A stretch of 42,423 nucleotides of DNA from Brevibacillus panacihumi. Lineage in GTDB: Bacteria; Bacillota; Bacilli; Brevibacillales; Brevibacillaceae. The DNA lies in contig NZ_RHHT01000018.1 of the NCBI RefSeq assembly GCF_003710985.1, positions 1-42,423 on the forward strand, read 5' to 3'. Shown here piece after piece: positions 16,799-24,798 of the stretch. The position numbers and the translations under genes are program-made. Below the pieces are notes generated by a model that worked only from the letters and a program-made list of their open reading frames with translations, was not told the DNA's origin and did not search any database. Within the stretch, counting starts at the first letter, position 1, and every line of letters starts with the position of its first letter.

Positions 16799-17392
16799 AT
16801 GGGCATCAATCTCTTGTCGATTTCTACATTGCTCTTCTTTCTCTTGATCGGTTTATTTGTGGTGGATACGGACTTGGCTATGCAAAAGAAACAAGAGGTT
16901 AAGACCCTGTTGGAGCTTGCCAATCACCATGCCAGCTTTGCGGTAGACCCTGTGCTCAAAACGGAAGGGGTCATCGATTTGATCGAGGAAGAAGCGTTGA
17001 TTCGCTTTGCGGAACGCGTGCGGGAGAACGGCGGATATTTAATGGAGGCTGCTTCTTTCATTCCTGCCACCAACAGTGTCACGACAGATCCGATTCCCTT
17101 TGTCAGGCACTACATCGATTTTCGTTCTTGGAGGCAGGATTGGGAGTTGCATCTGCGCTATAACGGCTCGGCACTTGTTTTGGAACGAATCACACCCGGT
17201 GCGCGGAATCAAGACGGAGGACGTCTGCGCATCCTTGTGACCACCAAGCAGGGAGAGGTTTTGCAACTGGCACCCAAAACGATGGTTGGACCCTCGCATA
17301 TCGTGGTCGCTTACGTCGATGAACGTCCCTTCCTCTCCATGCTGCCTGGGCATGCCTTTCCTGTCGTGAGTGTGGAAGAAGTAAAACGTTAG
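16799..17392 (+). CDS. Last gene of Tad locus II, single-helix extracytoplasmic protein
   Basis: 197 residues. The membrane helix (about 5-24) is followed by DLAMQKKQEVKTLLELANHHASFAVDP and a soluble domain with DWELHLRYNGSALVLERITPG and LRILVTTKQGEV, probably beta-rich and outside the membrane. The stretch after the helix is like the post-helix part of TadE/G proteins. GAGGAGGGGAG precedes the ATG. The unit ends here; a new promoter follows at 17401. Confidence 0.62.
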   Translation: MGINLLSISTLLFFLLIGLFVVDTDLAMQKKQEVKTLLELANHHASFAVDPVLKTEGVIDLIEEEALIRFAERVRENGGYLMEAASFIPATNSVTTDPIPFVRHYIDFRSWRQDWELHLRYNGSALVLERITPGARNQDGGRLRILVTTKQGEVLQLAPKTMVGPSHIVVAYVDERPFLSMLPGHAFPVVSVEEVKR

Positions 17393-17400
17393 TATCTTTG

Positions 17401-17430
17401 TTTACAAAATTGAGATATTTCTGCTAATAT
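17401..17430 (+). promoter_or_regulatory. Sigma-A promoter with extended -10 for the DUF3870 gene
   Basis: TTTACA, 18 bp, then TAATAT preceded by TG and one base. Transcription should start near 17437, leaving a leader of about 90 bases. Confidence 0.6.
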
Positions 17431-17440
17431 AAAGGAAAGC

Positions 17441-17504
17441 GCCTTGTCATCCGCGATTGTGAGGAAGTAGCGTTCCGAACGTCTCGCATGGATGAGCCCG
17501 AGGC
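17441..17504 (+). promoter_or_regulatory. Possible structured 5' leader of the DUF3870 gene
   Basis: Nested pairings can be drawn: GCCT (17441) with AGGC (17501); CATCC (17448) with GGATG (17490), continued by GCG with CGC; and inside, GGAA (17463) with TTCC (17473). The fold begins within a few bases of the predicted transcription start. I cannot match it to a known riboswitch class, and short helices such as these can occur by chance. Confidence 0.3.
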
Positions 17505-17527
17505 CCGGTTAAAGCGAGGTTGACCTT

Positions 17528-17875
17528 TTGGTGTTTGATAAAGATACCGTTTACATCGTAGGGGATGCCCAATCTTCGTCCAACAATCCGATTACGCAGC
17601 AGTTTAGCGCGTTCTTTATCGGCTTGGTTGTAGACACCAGCAATCACAAGATCGTAGAAGCTTCCTGTTCCTCTACGATCCAGCTCACTTCTGATTTTAC
17701 CCGCTCTCTTTTTGTAGGTCATTCGATCCTGGATTTGGACAAAGTAGGAGACGAGATTCGCTATCGCTACTTTGGCTCGTCACAAAAAACCTTGATTGCT
17801 GCTTTTAAAGACGCCCATAAGAAATACAAACAGGCGATTGCCTTTCGTGAAAAGCAGCTCAACCCAACCGAATAA
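17528..17875 (+). CDS. DUF3870 family protein
   Basis: 115 residues. DUF3870 proteins share the features seen here: TVYIVGDAQSSSNNPITQQ, IGLVVDTSNHKIVEAS, TSDFTRSLFVGHS and the near-invariant YFGSSQKTLIAAFKDA. The family's biochemical role is not known to me; the fold is probably a small cytoplasmic alpha/beta protein. The start is either the TTG used here (eight bases after GAGG) or the adjacent GTG. It is a single-gene unit with its own promoter, leader and strong terminator. Confidence 0.8.
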   Translation: MVFDKDTVYIVGDAQSSSNNPITQQFSAFFIGLVVDTSNHKIVEASCSSTIQLTSDFTRSLFVGHSILDLDKVGDEIRYRYFGSSQKTLIAAFKDAHKKYKQAIAFREKQLNPTE

Positions 17876-17923
17876 TCCTGACCGCTGCTTTATTTATCCG
17901 TATGCACGGCATACACGTAAGTA

Positions 17924-17967
17924 AAACCCAGCAAATGCCCTGATTCATCGCATTTGCTGGGTTTTTT
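17924..17967 (+). terminator. Strong terminator after the DUF3870 gene
   Basis: A 15-bp perfect stem (AAACCCAGCAAATGC with its complement, 11-base loop) ends in a T run. Confidence 0.92.
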
Positions 17968-18014
17968 GTTATATTCACCTGCTTACAATCTACATCTCAG
18001 AAGGAGGAGCGTCC

Positions 18015-18953
18015 TTGTTATCTTTTATCTTGCGCCGATTTGTCTCCATGATCGTAACGCTGTGGCTGATCATCACGCTTACCTTTTTCCTCATGCATGC
18101 AGCGCCCGGCAATCCTTTTGAGAAGGAAGGCAAGGGCCTGCCGGACGCTGTAGCTGCCAACCTGAATGCCTTCTACAATCTGGATAAGCCGCTGATTGTG
18201 CAGTACGGGCTATACCTGCAAAATCTGGTCAAATTCGATTTGGGCCCTTCCATCGCCAACAGCTCGGATACGGTCAACAAAATCATCGCTCGCGGGTTTC
18301 CCGTCTCCTTTCAATTGGGACTTGTCGCGATCCTCTTTGCGATAGTGACCGGGATCGCGCTCGGCGTGGTAGCGGCGCTGCGGCATAATCGCCTGATTGA
18401 CTACGTCGCGATGGTGATTGCGGTGATCGGGATCTCGGTCCCCAGCTTCGTGTTGGCCTCCCTGTTGATCAAATACCTGGCTGTAGAATGGAGGCTGTTT
18501 CCCACGGCCACCTGGGGAACATGGCAGCATGTGGTCTTGCCTGCGCTGGCATTGGCTTTCAGCCCGATCGCGATTATCGCGCGCTTGACCCGCACCAACA
18601 TGCTTGAGGTGCTGACGGCGGAATACATCGAGACGGCTCGCGCCAAAGGCCTGTCGCCCGCCACGATCGTGTTCAAGCACGCGCTGCGCAATGCCATATT
18701 GCCAGTCGTTACTCTCTTGGGGGCATTGATTGCCAATATTTTGACCGGAAGCTTTGTCATCGAGAAAATTTTTGCGATTCCGGGAATGGGCAAATACTTT
18801 GTGGCGGGCATCAACAACCGCGACTATTCCGTCATCATGGGGACAACTGTCTTTTACAGCACCCTGCTGATCTTCATGATGTTCATAGTAGATGTTCTGT
18901 ACAGCATTATCGATCCGCGTATTAAGTTCCATGGAAAGGAGAGGGAAGGATGA
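18015..18953 (+). CDS. dppB: Peptide ABC transporter permease DppB
   Basis: 312 residues, with six hydrophobic segments and the N-terminal LRRFVSMIVTLWLIITLTFF typical of DppB/OppB. The permease loop has EYIETARAKGLSPATIVFKHALRNAILP, the EAA-type motif that contacts the ATPases. The start is TTG eight bases after AAGGAGGAG. It is first of seven genes ordered dppB-C-D-E-ykfB-C-D. In B. subtilis this operon imports murein tripeptides and dipeptides; there it starts with the aminopeptidase dppA, which is not present here. Confidence 0.88.
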   Translation: MLSFILRRFVSMIVTLWLIITLTFFLMHAAPGNPFEKEGKGLPDAVAANLNAFYNLDKPLIVQYGLYLQNLVKFDLGPSIANSSDTVNKIIARGFPVSFQLGLVAILFAIVTGIALGVVAALRHNRLIDYVAMVIAVIGISVPSFVLASLLIKYLAVEWRLFPTATWGTWQHVVLPALALAFSPIAIIARLTRTNMLEVLTAEYIETARAKGLSPATIVFKHALRNAILPVVTLLGALIANILTGSFVIEKIFAIPGMGKYFVAGINNRDYSVIMGTTVFYSTLLIFMMFIVDVLYSIIDPRIKFHGKEREG

Positions 18954-19867
18954 TCGTTTCTGACGAATTGTTTACCCCCATGCGCAAAGACAACCTGAGT
19001 GCGGAAGCGATTGTGCGACCCCAGCTCACCTACTGGCAGGAGGCTTGGCTGCGGCTGCGCGGCAACAAGCTGGCACTGGCAGGATTGGTCATTATTATCA
19101 TTCTTGGCGTCATGGCGATTGCCGGTCCCATCATTTCGCCGCATGACTACGCGAAGCAGTCCATGATTACGAAGAACCAGCCGCCTTCTGCGGAAAATTG
19201 GTTTGGCACCGATGATTTTGGCCGGGACGTATTCACACGGGTATGGCATGGTGCGCGCATCTCCCTGTTCGTCGGGCTGATGGCGGCGCTGATCGACTTT
19301 TTCATTGGTGTCCTTTACGGCGGAATCGCCGGTTATCTGGGCGGGCGTGTCGACAATATCATGATGCGCTTCGTCGATATTTTGTACGGTCTGCCCTATC
19401 TTTTGGTCGTCATCCTGCTCATGGTTGTGATGGGGTCCGGATTAGTGACGATTATCGTCGCCTTGAGTGCGACAGGGTGGATCGGGATGGCGCGTACGGT
19501 GCGCGGACAGGTGCTGCAGATGAAGAACTCGGAGTATGTGCTGGCGGCCAAAACCATGGGAGCCAAGCCGTTCTACATCGTCCGCAAACATCTTTTGCCC
19601 AATACCATCGGGATCATTATCGTCTACGTCACGCTGTCTGTCCCTTCTGCTATTTTTGCGGAGGCTTTTCTCAGCTTTCTCGGACTGGGCATTCAGGCGC
19701 CGATGGCGAGCTGGGGCACGATGGCCAATGACGGTCTTCCGACGATCTTGTCGGGTCACTGGTGGCGTCTCTTCTTCCCTGCATTCTTCATCTCTTTGAC
19801 AATGCTTGCGTTCAACGTGCTTGGCGACGGATTGCGTGACGCATTTGATCCGAAGACAAGGAGGTAG
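18950..19867 (+). CDS. dppC: Peptide ABC transporter permease DppC
   Basis: 305 residues, the second permease subunit. The N-terminal segment QEAWLRLRGNKLALAGLVII is the OppC-type N-domain, and the EAA loop reads EYVLAAKTMGAKPFYIVRKHLLPN. It pairs with DppB to form the membrane channel. The ATG overlaps the dppB stop by four bases. Confidence 0.88.
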   Translation: MIVSDELFTPMRKDNLSAEAIVRPQLTYWQEAWLRLRGNKLALAGLVIIIILGVMAIAGPIISPHDYAKQSMITKNQPPSAENWFGTDDFGRDVFTRVWHGARISLFVGLMAALIDFFIGVLYGGIAGYLGGRVDNIMMRFVDILYGLPYLLVVILLMVVMGSGLVTIIVALSATGWIGMARTVRGQVLQMKNSEYVLAAKTMGAKPFYIVRKHLLPNTIGIIIVYVTLSVPSAIFAEAFLSFLGLGIQAPMASWGTMANDGLPTILSGHWWRLFFPAFFISLTMLAFNVLGDGLRDAFDPKTRR

Positions 19868-19872
19868 CGACT

Positions 19873-20889
19873 GTGGAAAAATTGCTGGAAGTAGACGGAC
19901 TTCAAGTCGCGTTCAAAACGCACGGGGGAACCATTCAAGCCGTTCGAGGCGTCAGCTTTACCCTGCACAAGGGGGAGACGATCGCGATAGTGGGCGAATC
20001 GGGCTGCGGCAAGAGCGTGACTGCCAAAAGCATCATGCGCCTGATCCCCGAACATATCGGCAAAATTGTCGGAGGCAAGATGCTGTTCCAGGGAAAAGAC
20101 CTGGCGCAGCTGCCGGAAAAAGAAATGCGGGAGATGCGCGGTTCGCAGATCTCGATGATCTTCCAGGATGCCATGACCTCGCTCAATCCCACCATATCGA
20201 TCGGGGAGCAGATCATGGAAGGGATCATTCGCCATCAGAAGGTCCCCAGAAGCGAAGCCAAAAGGCAGGCGACTGAAATCCTGCAATTGGTCGGCATCGC
20301 CAATCCGGAAAGCCGTCTGAAGCAGTACCTGCATCAGTTCAGCGGAGGGATGAGGCAGCGGATCATGATTGCGATCGCGCTGGTCTGCAAGCCGGCCATC
20401 CTGATCGCGGATGAGCCGACAACTGCATTGGACGTCACCATTCAAGCGCAGATTATCGAGCTGTTTCAGACCATCCAGCGCAAGACGGGGGTCTCGATCA
20501 TCATGATCACACACGATCTGGGAGTGGTCGCCAAGATTGCGGATCGGGTGAACGTAATGTATGCCGGCAAGGTAGTCGAGTCAGGACCTGTGCGCGAGAT
20601 TTTCTACAATCCGCAGCATCCGTATACAAAAGGACTGCTCTCTTCCATGCCGCGTCTGGATGCGGATCGCAACATTCCGCTCAGCCCGATTCCGGGCACG
20701 CCGCCGGACCTTTTTGCACCACCCGCAGGATGTGCCTTCGCAGCGCGCTGTGAGTATGCCCTGGAGGTATGCCGCGCGCACCAGCCCGAGGAAACACAGC
20801 TGGGCAGCAAGCATGTCGTCTCCTGTTGGCTGCAGGACCCGCGGGCCAAGAAGCTGATCACCGCACAGCAATCGCCTACTGGCACGTAA
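19873..20889 (+). CDS. dppD: Peptide ABC transporter ATP-binding protein DppD
   Basis: 338 residues. Walker A is GESGCGKS (41-48), the ABC signature FSGGMRQR starts at about 156, and Walker B is ILIADEP (about 176-182), followed by TTALDVT. The C-terminal oligopeptide-transporter extension carries the Cys pattern CAFAARCEYALEVC, typical of the OppD/DppD group. GTG start behind AAGGAGG. It forms the heteromeric ATPase with YkfD at the operon's end. Confidence 0.9.
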   Translation: MEKLLEVDGLQVAFKTHGGTIQAVRGVSFTLHKGETIAIVGESGCGKSVTAKSIMRLIPEHIGKIVGGKMLFQGKDLAQLPEKEMREMRGSQISMIFQDAMTSLNPTISIGEQIMEGIIRHQKVPRSEAKRQATEILQLVGIANPESRLKQYLHQFSGGMRQRIMIAIALVCKPAILIADEPTTALDVTIQAQIIELFQTIQRKTGVSIIMITHDLGVVAKIADRVNVMYAGKVVESGPVREIFYNPQHPYTKGLLSSMPRLDADRNIPLSPIPGTPPDLFAPPAGCAFAARCEYALEVCRAHQPEETQLGSKHVVSCWLQDPRAKKLITAQQSPTGT

Positions 20890-20923
20890 GCAGCTTTGTC
20901 CATTCCATTCGATGGGATCAGGG

Positions 20924-20941
20924 GACGTCGACTTTGACGTC
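20924..20941 (+). other. Hairpin between dppD and dppE
   Basis: GACGTC arms flank a 6-base loop in the 90-base gap before the binding-protein gene. There is no T run. Such stems often stabilise the message for an abundant binding protein; this is inference. Confidence 0.35.
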
Positions 20942-20979
20942 ATCCGATTACCACATAAAAAATCCAAGGGGGAATTTTC

Positions 20980-22638
20980 GTGAAAAAATGGTCAAAACTT
21001 TTGTTTTCGGCCACGCTTTCTGTGTCCATGCTCGTCGCGGGCTGTTCATCGGGCGAACCGCCTGCAAACAATGCCCAGCCGCCAGCGGCAAATTCCAATG
21101 AGCCGGCGCCAACACCGACCGAGCAAGCTGCCAAGCTGCTGCTGCTCAACAACATCAAGGAACCGACTTCCCTGGATCCGCCGGTGGGCTTCGATGAGCC
21201 ATCCTACAACATCCTGAACAACCTGATGGAAGGGTTGACCCGACTGGATGAGAACCAAAAGCCGCAGCCTGCTGCAGCGACTGAATGGAAGATATCGGAC
21301 GATGGAAAAACGTACACGTTTACCCTTCGCGACAATAAATGGACAAATGGCGAACCTGTCAAAGCCGAAGATTTTGTATTCGCCTGGAAACGCATGCTTG
21401 ATCCACAAACCGCTTCCCAGGCTGCGCCGCTTGCCTACATCATTGAGGGCGCAGAAGCGTACAACACCGGGAAAGGTACTGCCGATGACGTGCAAATAAA
21501 GGCGGTCGACGACAAAACACTGGAATTCAAACTGGCTCAGCCTGCTTCCTGGACTTTGCTGATGCTCTCCAACCCGGCATTCTTCCCGGTTCATAAAGCG
21601 ACTGTAGAAAAAGACCCGAACTGGGCAAACGAAGCCGCTACCTTCGTGGGCAACGGACCTTTCAAGCTGACAGAGTGGGCACATGACAGCGAAGTAAAAA
21701 TCATGAAGAACGAGAACTACTGGGATGCAGCAAATGTGACATTGGCAGGCGCTGTCTGGAAGATGATCGATGATACGAATACGGAATACCAGATGTACCA
21801 AAACGAAGAGCTGCACAGAACTACATCAGTACCTGCTGACCTGGCAGATCAGCTTTTCAGTGAAGGGAAAGTATATGTTCGCGATGGTGCAGGAACGGAG
21901 TTTTACCGTTTCAACGTAACCAAAGAGCCGTTCGACAACGCCAATATCCGCAAGGCGTTCAGCATGGCGATTGACCGTCAAACCTTGGTGGATATGGTGC
22001 TGATGCGCAAGCAAAGACCGGGAACCGCCTTCGTATCGTATGGCATGCCTGATGCCAACTCCACTGGAGAATTCCGTGAAGTAGGCGGCGATCTGGTCAA
22101 ATTTGATCCAGCCGAAGCGAAAAAACTGCTGGAGCAAGGCATGAAGGAAAAAGGCTACACCACATTGCCAGAAATCACGCTTACGTATCGCAGCGGTACA
22201 AACCCGGAAAAAACAGCATTGGCTGTACAAGAGATGTTCAAGCAAAACCTCGGCGTCGACATCAAGCTGCAAAAGGTAGAAGGCCAAGTGCTGACCGACA
22301 TGACCAAGCAGCTGCAGTACCAGATCGCGCGTTCTTCCTGGTTGCCTGACTTCGGTGATCCGATCAACTTCCTGGATAACTTCCGCTCGGAGAGTCCAAA
22401 TAACCGCACTGGCTGGAAAAACGCAGAGTACGACAAGCTGATTGCTGCGACGTATCAAGAAGCCGATGATGCCAAGCGTTTCCAAATGCTGCATGACGCG
22501 GAGAAGATGCTGATGGATGAGGCTCCGATCGCTCCACTCTTCTTCTACAATACGTCCTTGCTGCAAAGCGAAAAGGTCAGCGGTATTCAAAGCTCCTCCC
22601 TCAGCTACACGGATTTGAGAAAAGCAGTAGTGAAGTAA
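20980..22638 (+). CDS. dppE: Peptide-binding lipoprotein DppE
   Basis: 552 residues, extracytoplasmic solute-binding protein family 5. The signal peptide ends in the lipobox LVAGC, so Cys22 is lipidated and the protein is anchored outside the membrane. A Pro/Ala/Asn-rich linker follows. Family features include the start of the mature fold (LNNIKEPTSLDPPVGFDEP), WKMIDDTNTEYQMYQNEEL and FNVTKEPFDNANIRKAFSMA. In B. subtilis DppE binds the murein tripeptide L-Ala-gamma-D-Glu-DAP; the epimerase and endopeptidase that follow support the same substrate here. GTG start behind AAGGGGG. Confidence 0.88.
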   Translation: MKKWSKLLFSATLSVSMLVAGCSSGEPPANNAQPPAANSNEPAPTPTEQAAKLLLLNNIKEPTSLDPPVGFDEPSYNILNNLMEGLTRLDENQKPQPAAATEWKISDDGKTYTFTLRDNKWTNGEPVKAEDFVFAWKRMLDPQTASQAAPLAYIIEGAEAYNTGKGTADDVQIKAVDDKTLEFKLAQPASWTLLMLSNPAFFPVHKATVEKDPNWANEAATFVGNGPFKLTEWAHDSEVKIMKNENYWDAANVTLAGAVWKMIDDTNTEYQMYQNEELHRTTSVPADLADQLFSEGKVYVRDGAGTEFYRFNVTKEPFDNANIRKAFSMAIDRQTLVDMVLMRKQRPGTAFVSYGMPDANSTGEFREVGGDLVKFDPAEAKKLLEQGMKEKGYTTLPEITLTYRSGTNPEKTALAVQEMFKQNLGVDIKLQKVEGQVLTDMTKQLQYQIARSSWLPDFGDPINFLDNFRSESPNNRTGWKNAEYDKLIAATYQEADDAKRFQMLHDAEKMLMDEAPIAPLFFYNTSLLQSEKVSGIQSSSLSYTDLRKAVVK

Positions 22639-22650
22639 CGCAAGTTGGCT

Positions 22651-22691
22651 GGGAGACGTCATTCCCATTTGGCGAATGGCTCTCCCTTTTT
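22651..22691 (+). terminator. Terminator-like stem-loop after dppE
   Basis: GGGAGA pairs with TCTCCC and the stem continues by GTCATTC with GAATGGC; five T follow. It probably gives partial termination inside the operon, raising transporter expression relative to the downstream enzymes. Confidence 0.75.
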
Positions 22692-22753
22692 ACGAACTTT
22701 TTCAATAATGCTATCATTTACGGGACAGCCAACTTAGACACATGGAGGAAATC

Positions 22754-23854
22754 ATGATTATCCAAAATATCGAAGCAAGACGCATCGCGGTTCCCTTGAA
22801 AAAGCCCTTTAAGACAGCGTTGCGTACCGTTGATCATCTCTATTCCGTTTTGGTGAAAATCACCTGCGACAACGGCATGGTAGGGTGGGGAGAAGCATCC
22901 GCTACCGTCGTCATTACGGGAGACAGCATACAAAGCATTGAAGCTGCGATTCTGCAAACGATCAAACCACAACTGGTCGGTCTGAATCTGCTGGCGCATG
23001 AGCATGTTTTTCATACCCTGCACCAATCGATGGTAGGCAACAGCAGCGCGAAAGCCGCAGTAGACATCGCCTTGTACGATCTGCTTGCCCAGCGGGCCAA
23101 TCTGCCTCTCTACCAGCTTCTCGGAGGGTACCGGGATGAGTTGGAGACGAATTATACCGTCAGTGTCAACAGCCCGGAAGAAATGGGAGAAGATGCCGCT
23201 GCCTATCTGAAGGATGGTTTTCATGTCCTGAAAATCAAGGTCGGGAAGGACGACATCGAGGAAGATATTGTCCGCATTCAACAGATTCGAAAAACGGTCG
23301 GCAATCAAGTGAAGATTCGCCTCGACGCTAACCAGGGCTGGAATGTCAAAGAAGCGATTGTTTCGATCCGCAAGATGGAGGACATGGGGCTGGGTATCGA
23401 ACTGGTCGAGCAACCCGTAAAGGCTCATGATCTTGAGGGCTTGAAACGGGTAACAGATGCTGTCGATACTCCAATCATGGCGGATGAGAGTGTCTTTTCC
23501 CCGGCTCAAGCATTGGAGGTATTGCGCAACCGGGCAGCCGATATGATCAACATCAAGCTGATGAAGGCCGGAGGCATTTTCAAAGCGCAGCTGATCAACC
23601 AAATGGCAGAGGAGCACGGGATTCCTTGCATGGTTGGCAGCATGGTGGAATCGCGCCTGTCCGTCTCGGCAGCTGCCCATTTTGCAGCCAGCAAAAGAAA
23701 TATTACGCGCTATGATTTTGATGCGCCGCTGATGCTGTTGCGGGATGGCGTCGAGGGCGGCGTGACCTATGAGGGACGCAAAATGACCATGCCGCAAGCG
23801 CCAGGCTTGGGAATTCGCTCCGTGAGCCTGTGGGAGGAAGGAGAGCAGGGATGA
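22754..23854 (+). CDS. ykfB: L-Ala-D/L-Glu (dipeptide) epimerase YkfB
   Basis: 366 residues, the same length as B. subtilis YkfB. It is an enolase-superfamily enzyme that interconverts L-Ala-D-Glu and L-Ala-L-Glu so that murein peptides can be digested. All expected active-site residues are present: Lys160 and Lys162 (LKIKVG), metal ligands Asp191, Glu219 and Asp244, and Lys268 (NIKLMKAGG). I start at the ATG five bases after GGAGG; an in-frame ATG at 22742 would overlap that ribosome site. It overlaps ykfC by four bases. Confidence 0.93.
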   Translation: MIIQNIEARRIAVPLKKPFKTALRTVDHLYSVLVKITCDNGMVGWGEASATVVITGDSIQSIEAAILQTIKPQLVGLNLLAHEHVFHTLHQSMVGNSSAKAAVDIALYDLLAQRANLPLYQLLGGYRDELETNYTVSVNSPEEMGEDAAAYLKDGFHVLKIKVGKDDIEEDIVRIQQIRKTVGNQVKIRLDANQGWNVKEAIVSIRKMEDMGLGIELVEQPVKAHDLEGLKRVTDAVDTPIMADESVFSPAQALEVLRNRAADMINIKLMKAGGIFKAQLINQMAEEHGIPCMVGSMVESRLSVSAAAHFAASKRNITRYDFDAPLMLLRDGVEGGVTYEGRKMTMPQAPGLGIRSVSLWEEGEQG

Positions 23855-24780
23855 AATCAACAATCGTGGCTGTCAGTGTAGCGACGGTTTGGACGAAGCC
23901 GGAGTCTCCAGTCGATACAGATCGAGCGGCCCTCACAGCGCCTGTCGATTTGCGCGGCTGGCTTGGCTCGCTGACCGTGGAAGACAAACTGGACTTTTAC
24001 AACCGCAATGCGATACAGACTCAGGCGTTGTTCGGGACGCGTGTGGAAGTTCTGGAAGAGCGAGGAGATTGGGCATCTATTCTGATACCCGATCAATCCA
24101 GCAAGAAAGACGAAAGAGGTTATCCGGGCTGGGTTCCGACCGCGCAGCTGGCTGCTTGGTCTGACGCGTATGCGATCCAACCAGGGCAATCTGCCGTACT
24201 CGTTGCGGCGCCGCATGCACGCTTGTACGATTCACAGCAGCAAGCGGGGATTGAGCTGGCGTATCTGACTCGACTTCCGCTGCTGGAGGAGGAAACGGAC
24301 TGGGTGAAGGTAGCGACGCCTTTAGGAGATGCTTATTTGCGGCGTGAGGATGTCCAGATCGTTACCGCAGGGGAACGGATCAAAGATATCCAGGCAGCAA
24401 ACGCCGGGGAGGCCATTGTGGCTCATGGGAAACAATTCCTCGGGCTTCCCTATTTATGGGGCGGTATGTCTTCCTACGGCTATGACTGCTCTGGTTTTGC
24501 CTATAACATGCACCGCTCGGTCGGAATTGAGATTCCGCGAGATGCCTCCGATCAGGCAACAGCGGGCCAGAAGGTAGAGAAGGAAGATCTGCTGCCGGGC
24601 GACTTGTTGTTTTTTGCCTATGAAGAAGGAAAAGGACGCGTCCATCATGTCGGGATCTACATGGGCAATGGGGAGATGATCCATTCGCCTGATTCCCGCG
24701 GTGCCATTGAGATTGTTCAATTGTCTGGCTACAAATTGCAACATGAGCATTCGATTTCGAGACGTTACTGGCAGGATTGA
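23851..24780 (+). CDS. ykfC: Gamma-D-glutamyl-L-amino acid endopeptidase YkfC (NlpC/P60)
   Basis: 309 residues. Two SH3-like domains (about 1-175) precede an NlpC/P60 cysteine peptidase. Catalytic Cys213 is in YDCSGF, His266 in HHVGIY and His278 in MIHSP; their spacing (53 and 65) matches what I recall for Bacillus YkfC. There is no clear signal peptide, so it probably acts in the cytoplasm, cutting L-Ala-gamma-D-Glu from imported tripeptides before YkfB epimerises it. The LD-carboxypeptidase ykfA of B. subtilis is not in the operon. Confidence 0.92.
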   Translation: MKSTIVAVSVATVWTKPESPVDTDRAALTAPVDLRGWLGSLTVEDKLDFYNRNAIQTQALFGTRVEVLEERGDWASILIPDQSSKKDERGYPGWVPTAQLAAWSDAYAIQPGQSAVLVAAPHARLYDSQQQAGIELAYLTRLPLLEEETDWVKVATPLGDAYLRREDVQIVTAGERIKDIQAANAGEAIVAHGKQFLGLPYLWGGMSSYGYDCSGFAYNMHRSVGIEIPRDASDQATAGQKVEKEDLLPGDLLFFAYEEGKGRVHHVGIYMGNGEMIHSPDSRGAIEIVQLSGYKLQHEHSISRRYWQD

Positions 24781-24798
24781 CGACTGGGGGAGTGACCC

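Noticed and set aside
17393..17527. Match of the DUF3870 leader to a known riboswitch (TPP, purine, THF, ZTP, guanidine)
   Set aside because: None of the conserved core sequences that I know for these classes is present.
22718..23863. Open frame (381 codons) opposite ykfB
   Set aside because: Shadow of ykfB, whose active-site residues are all present. No recognisable product.
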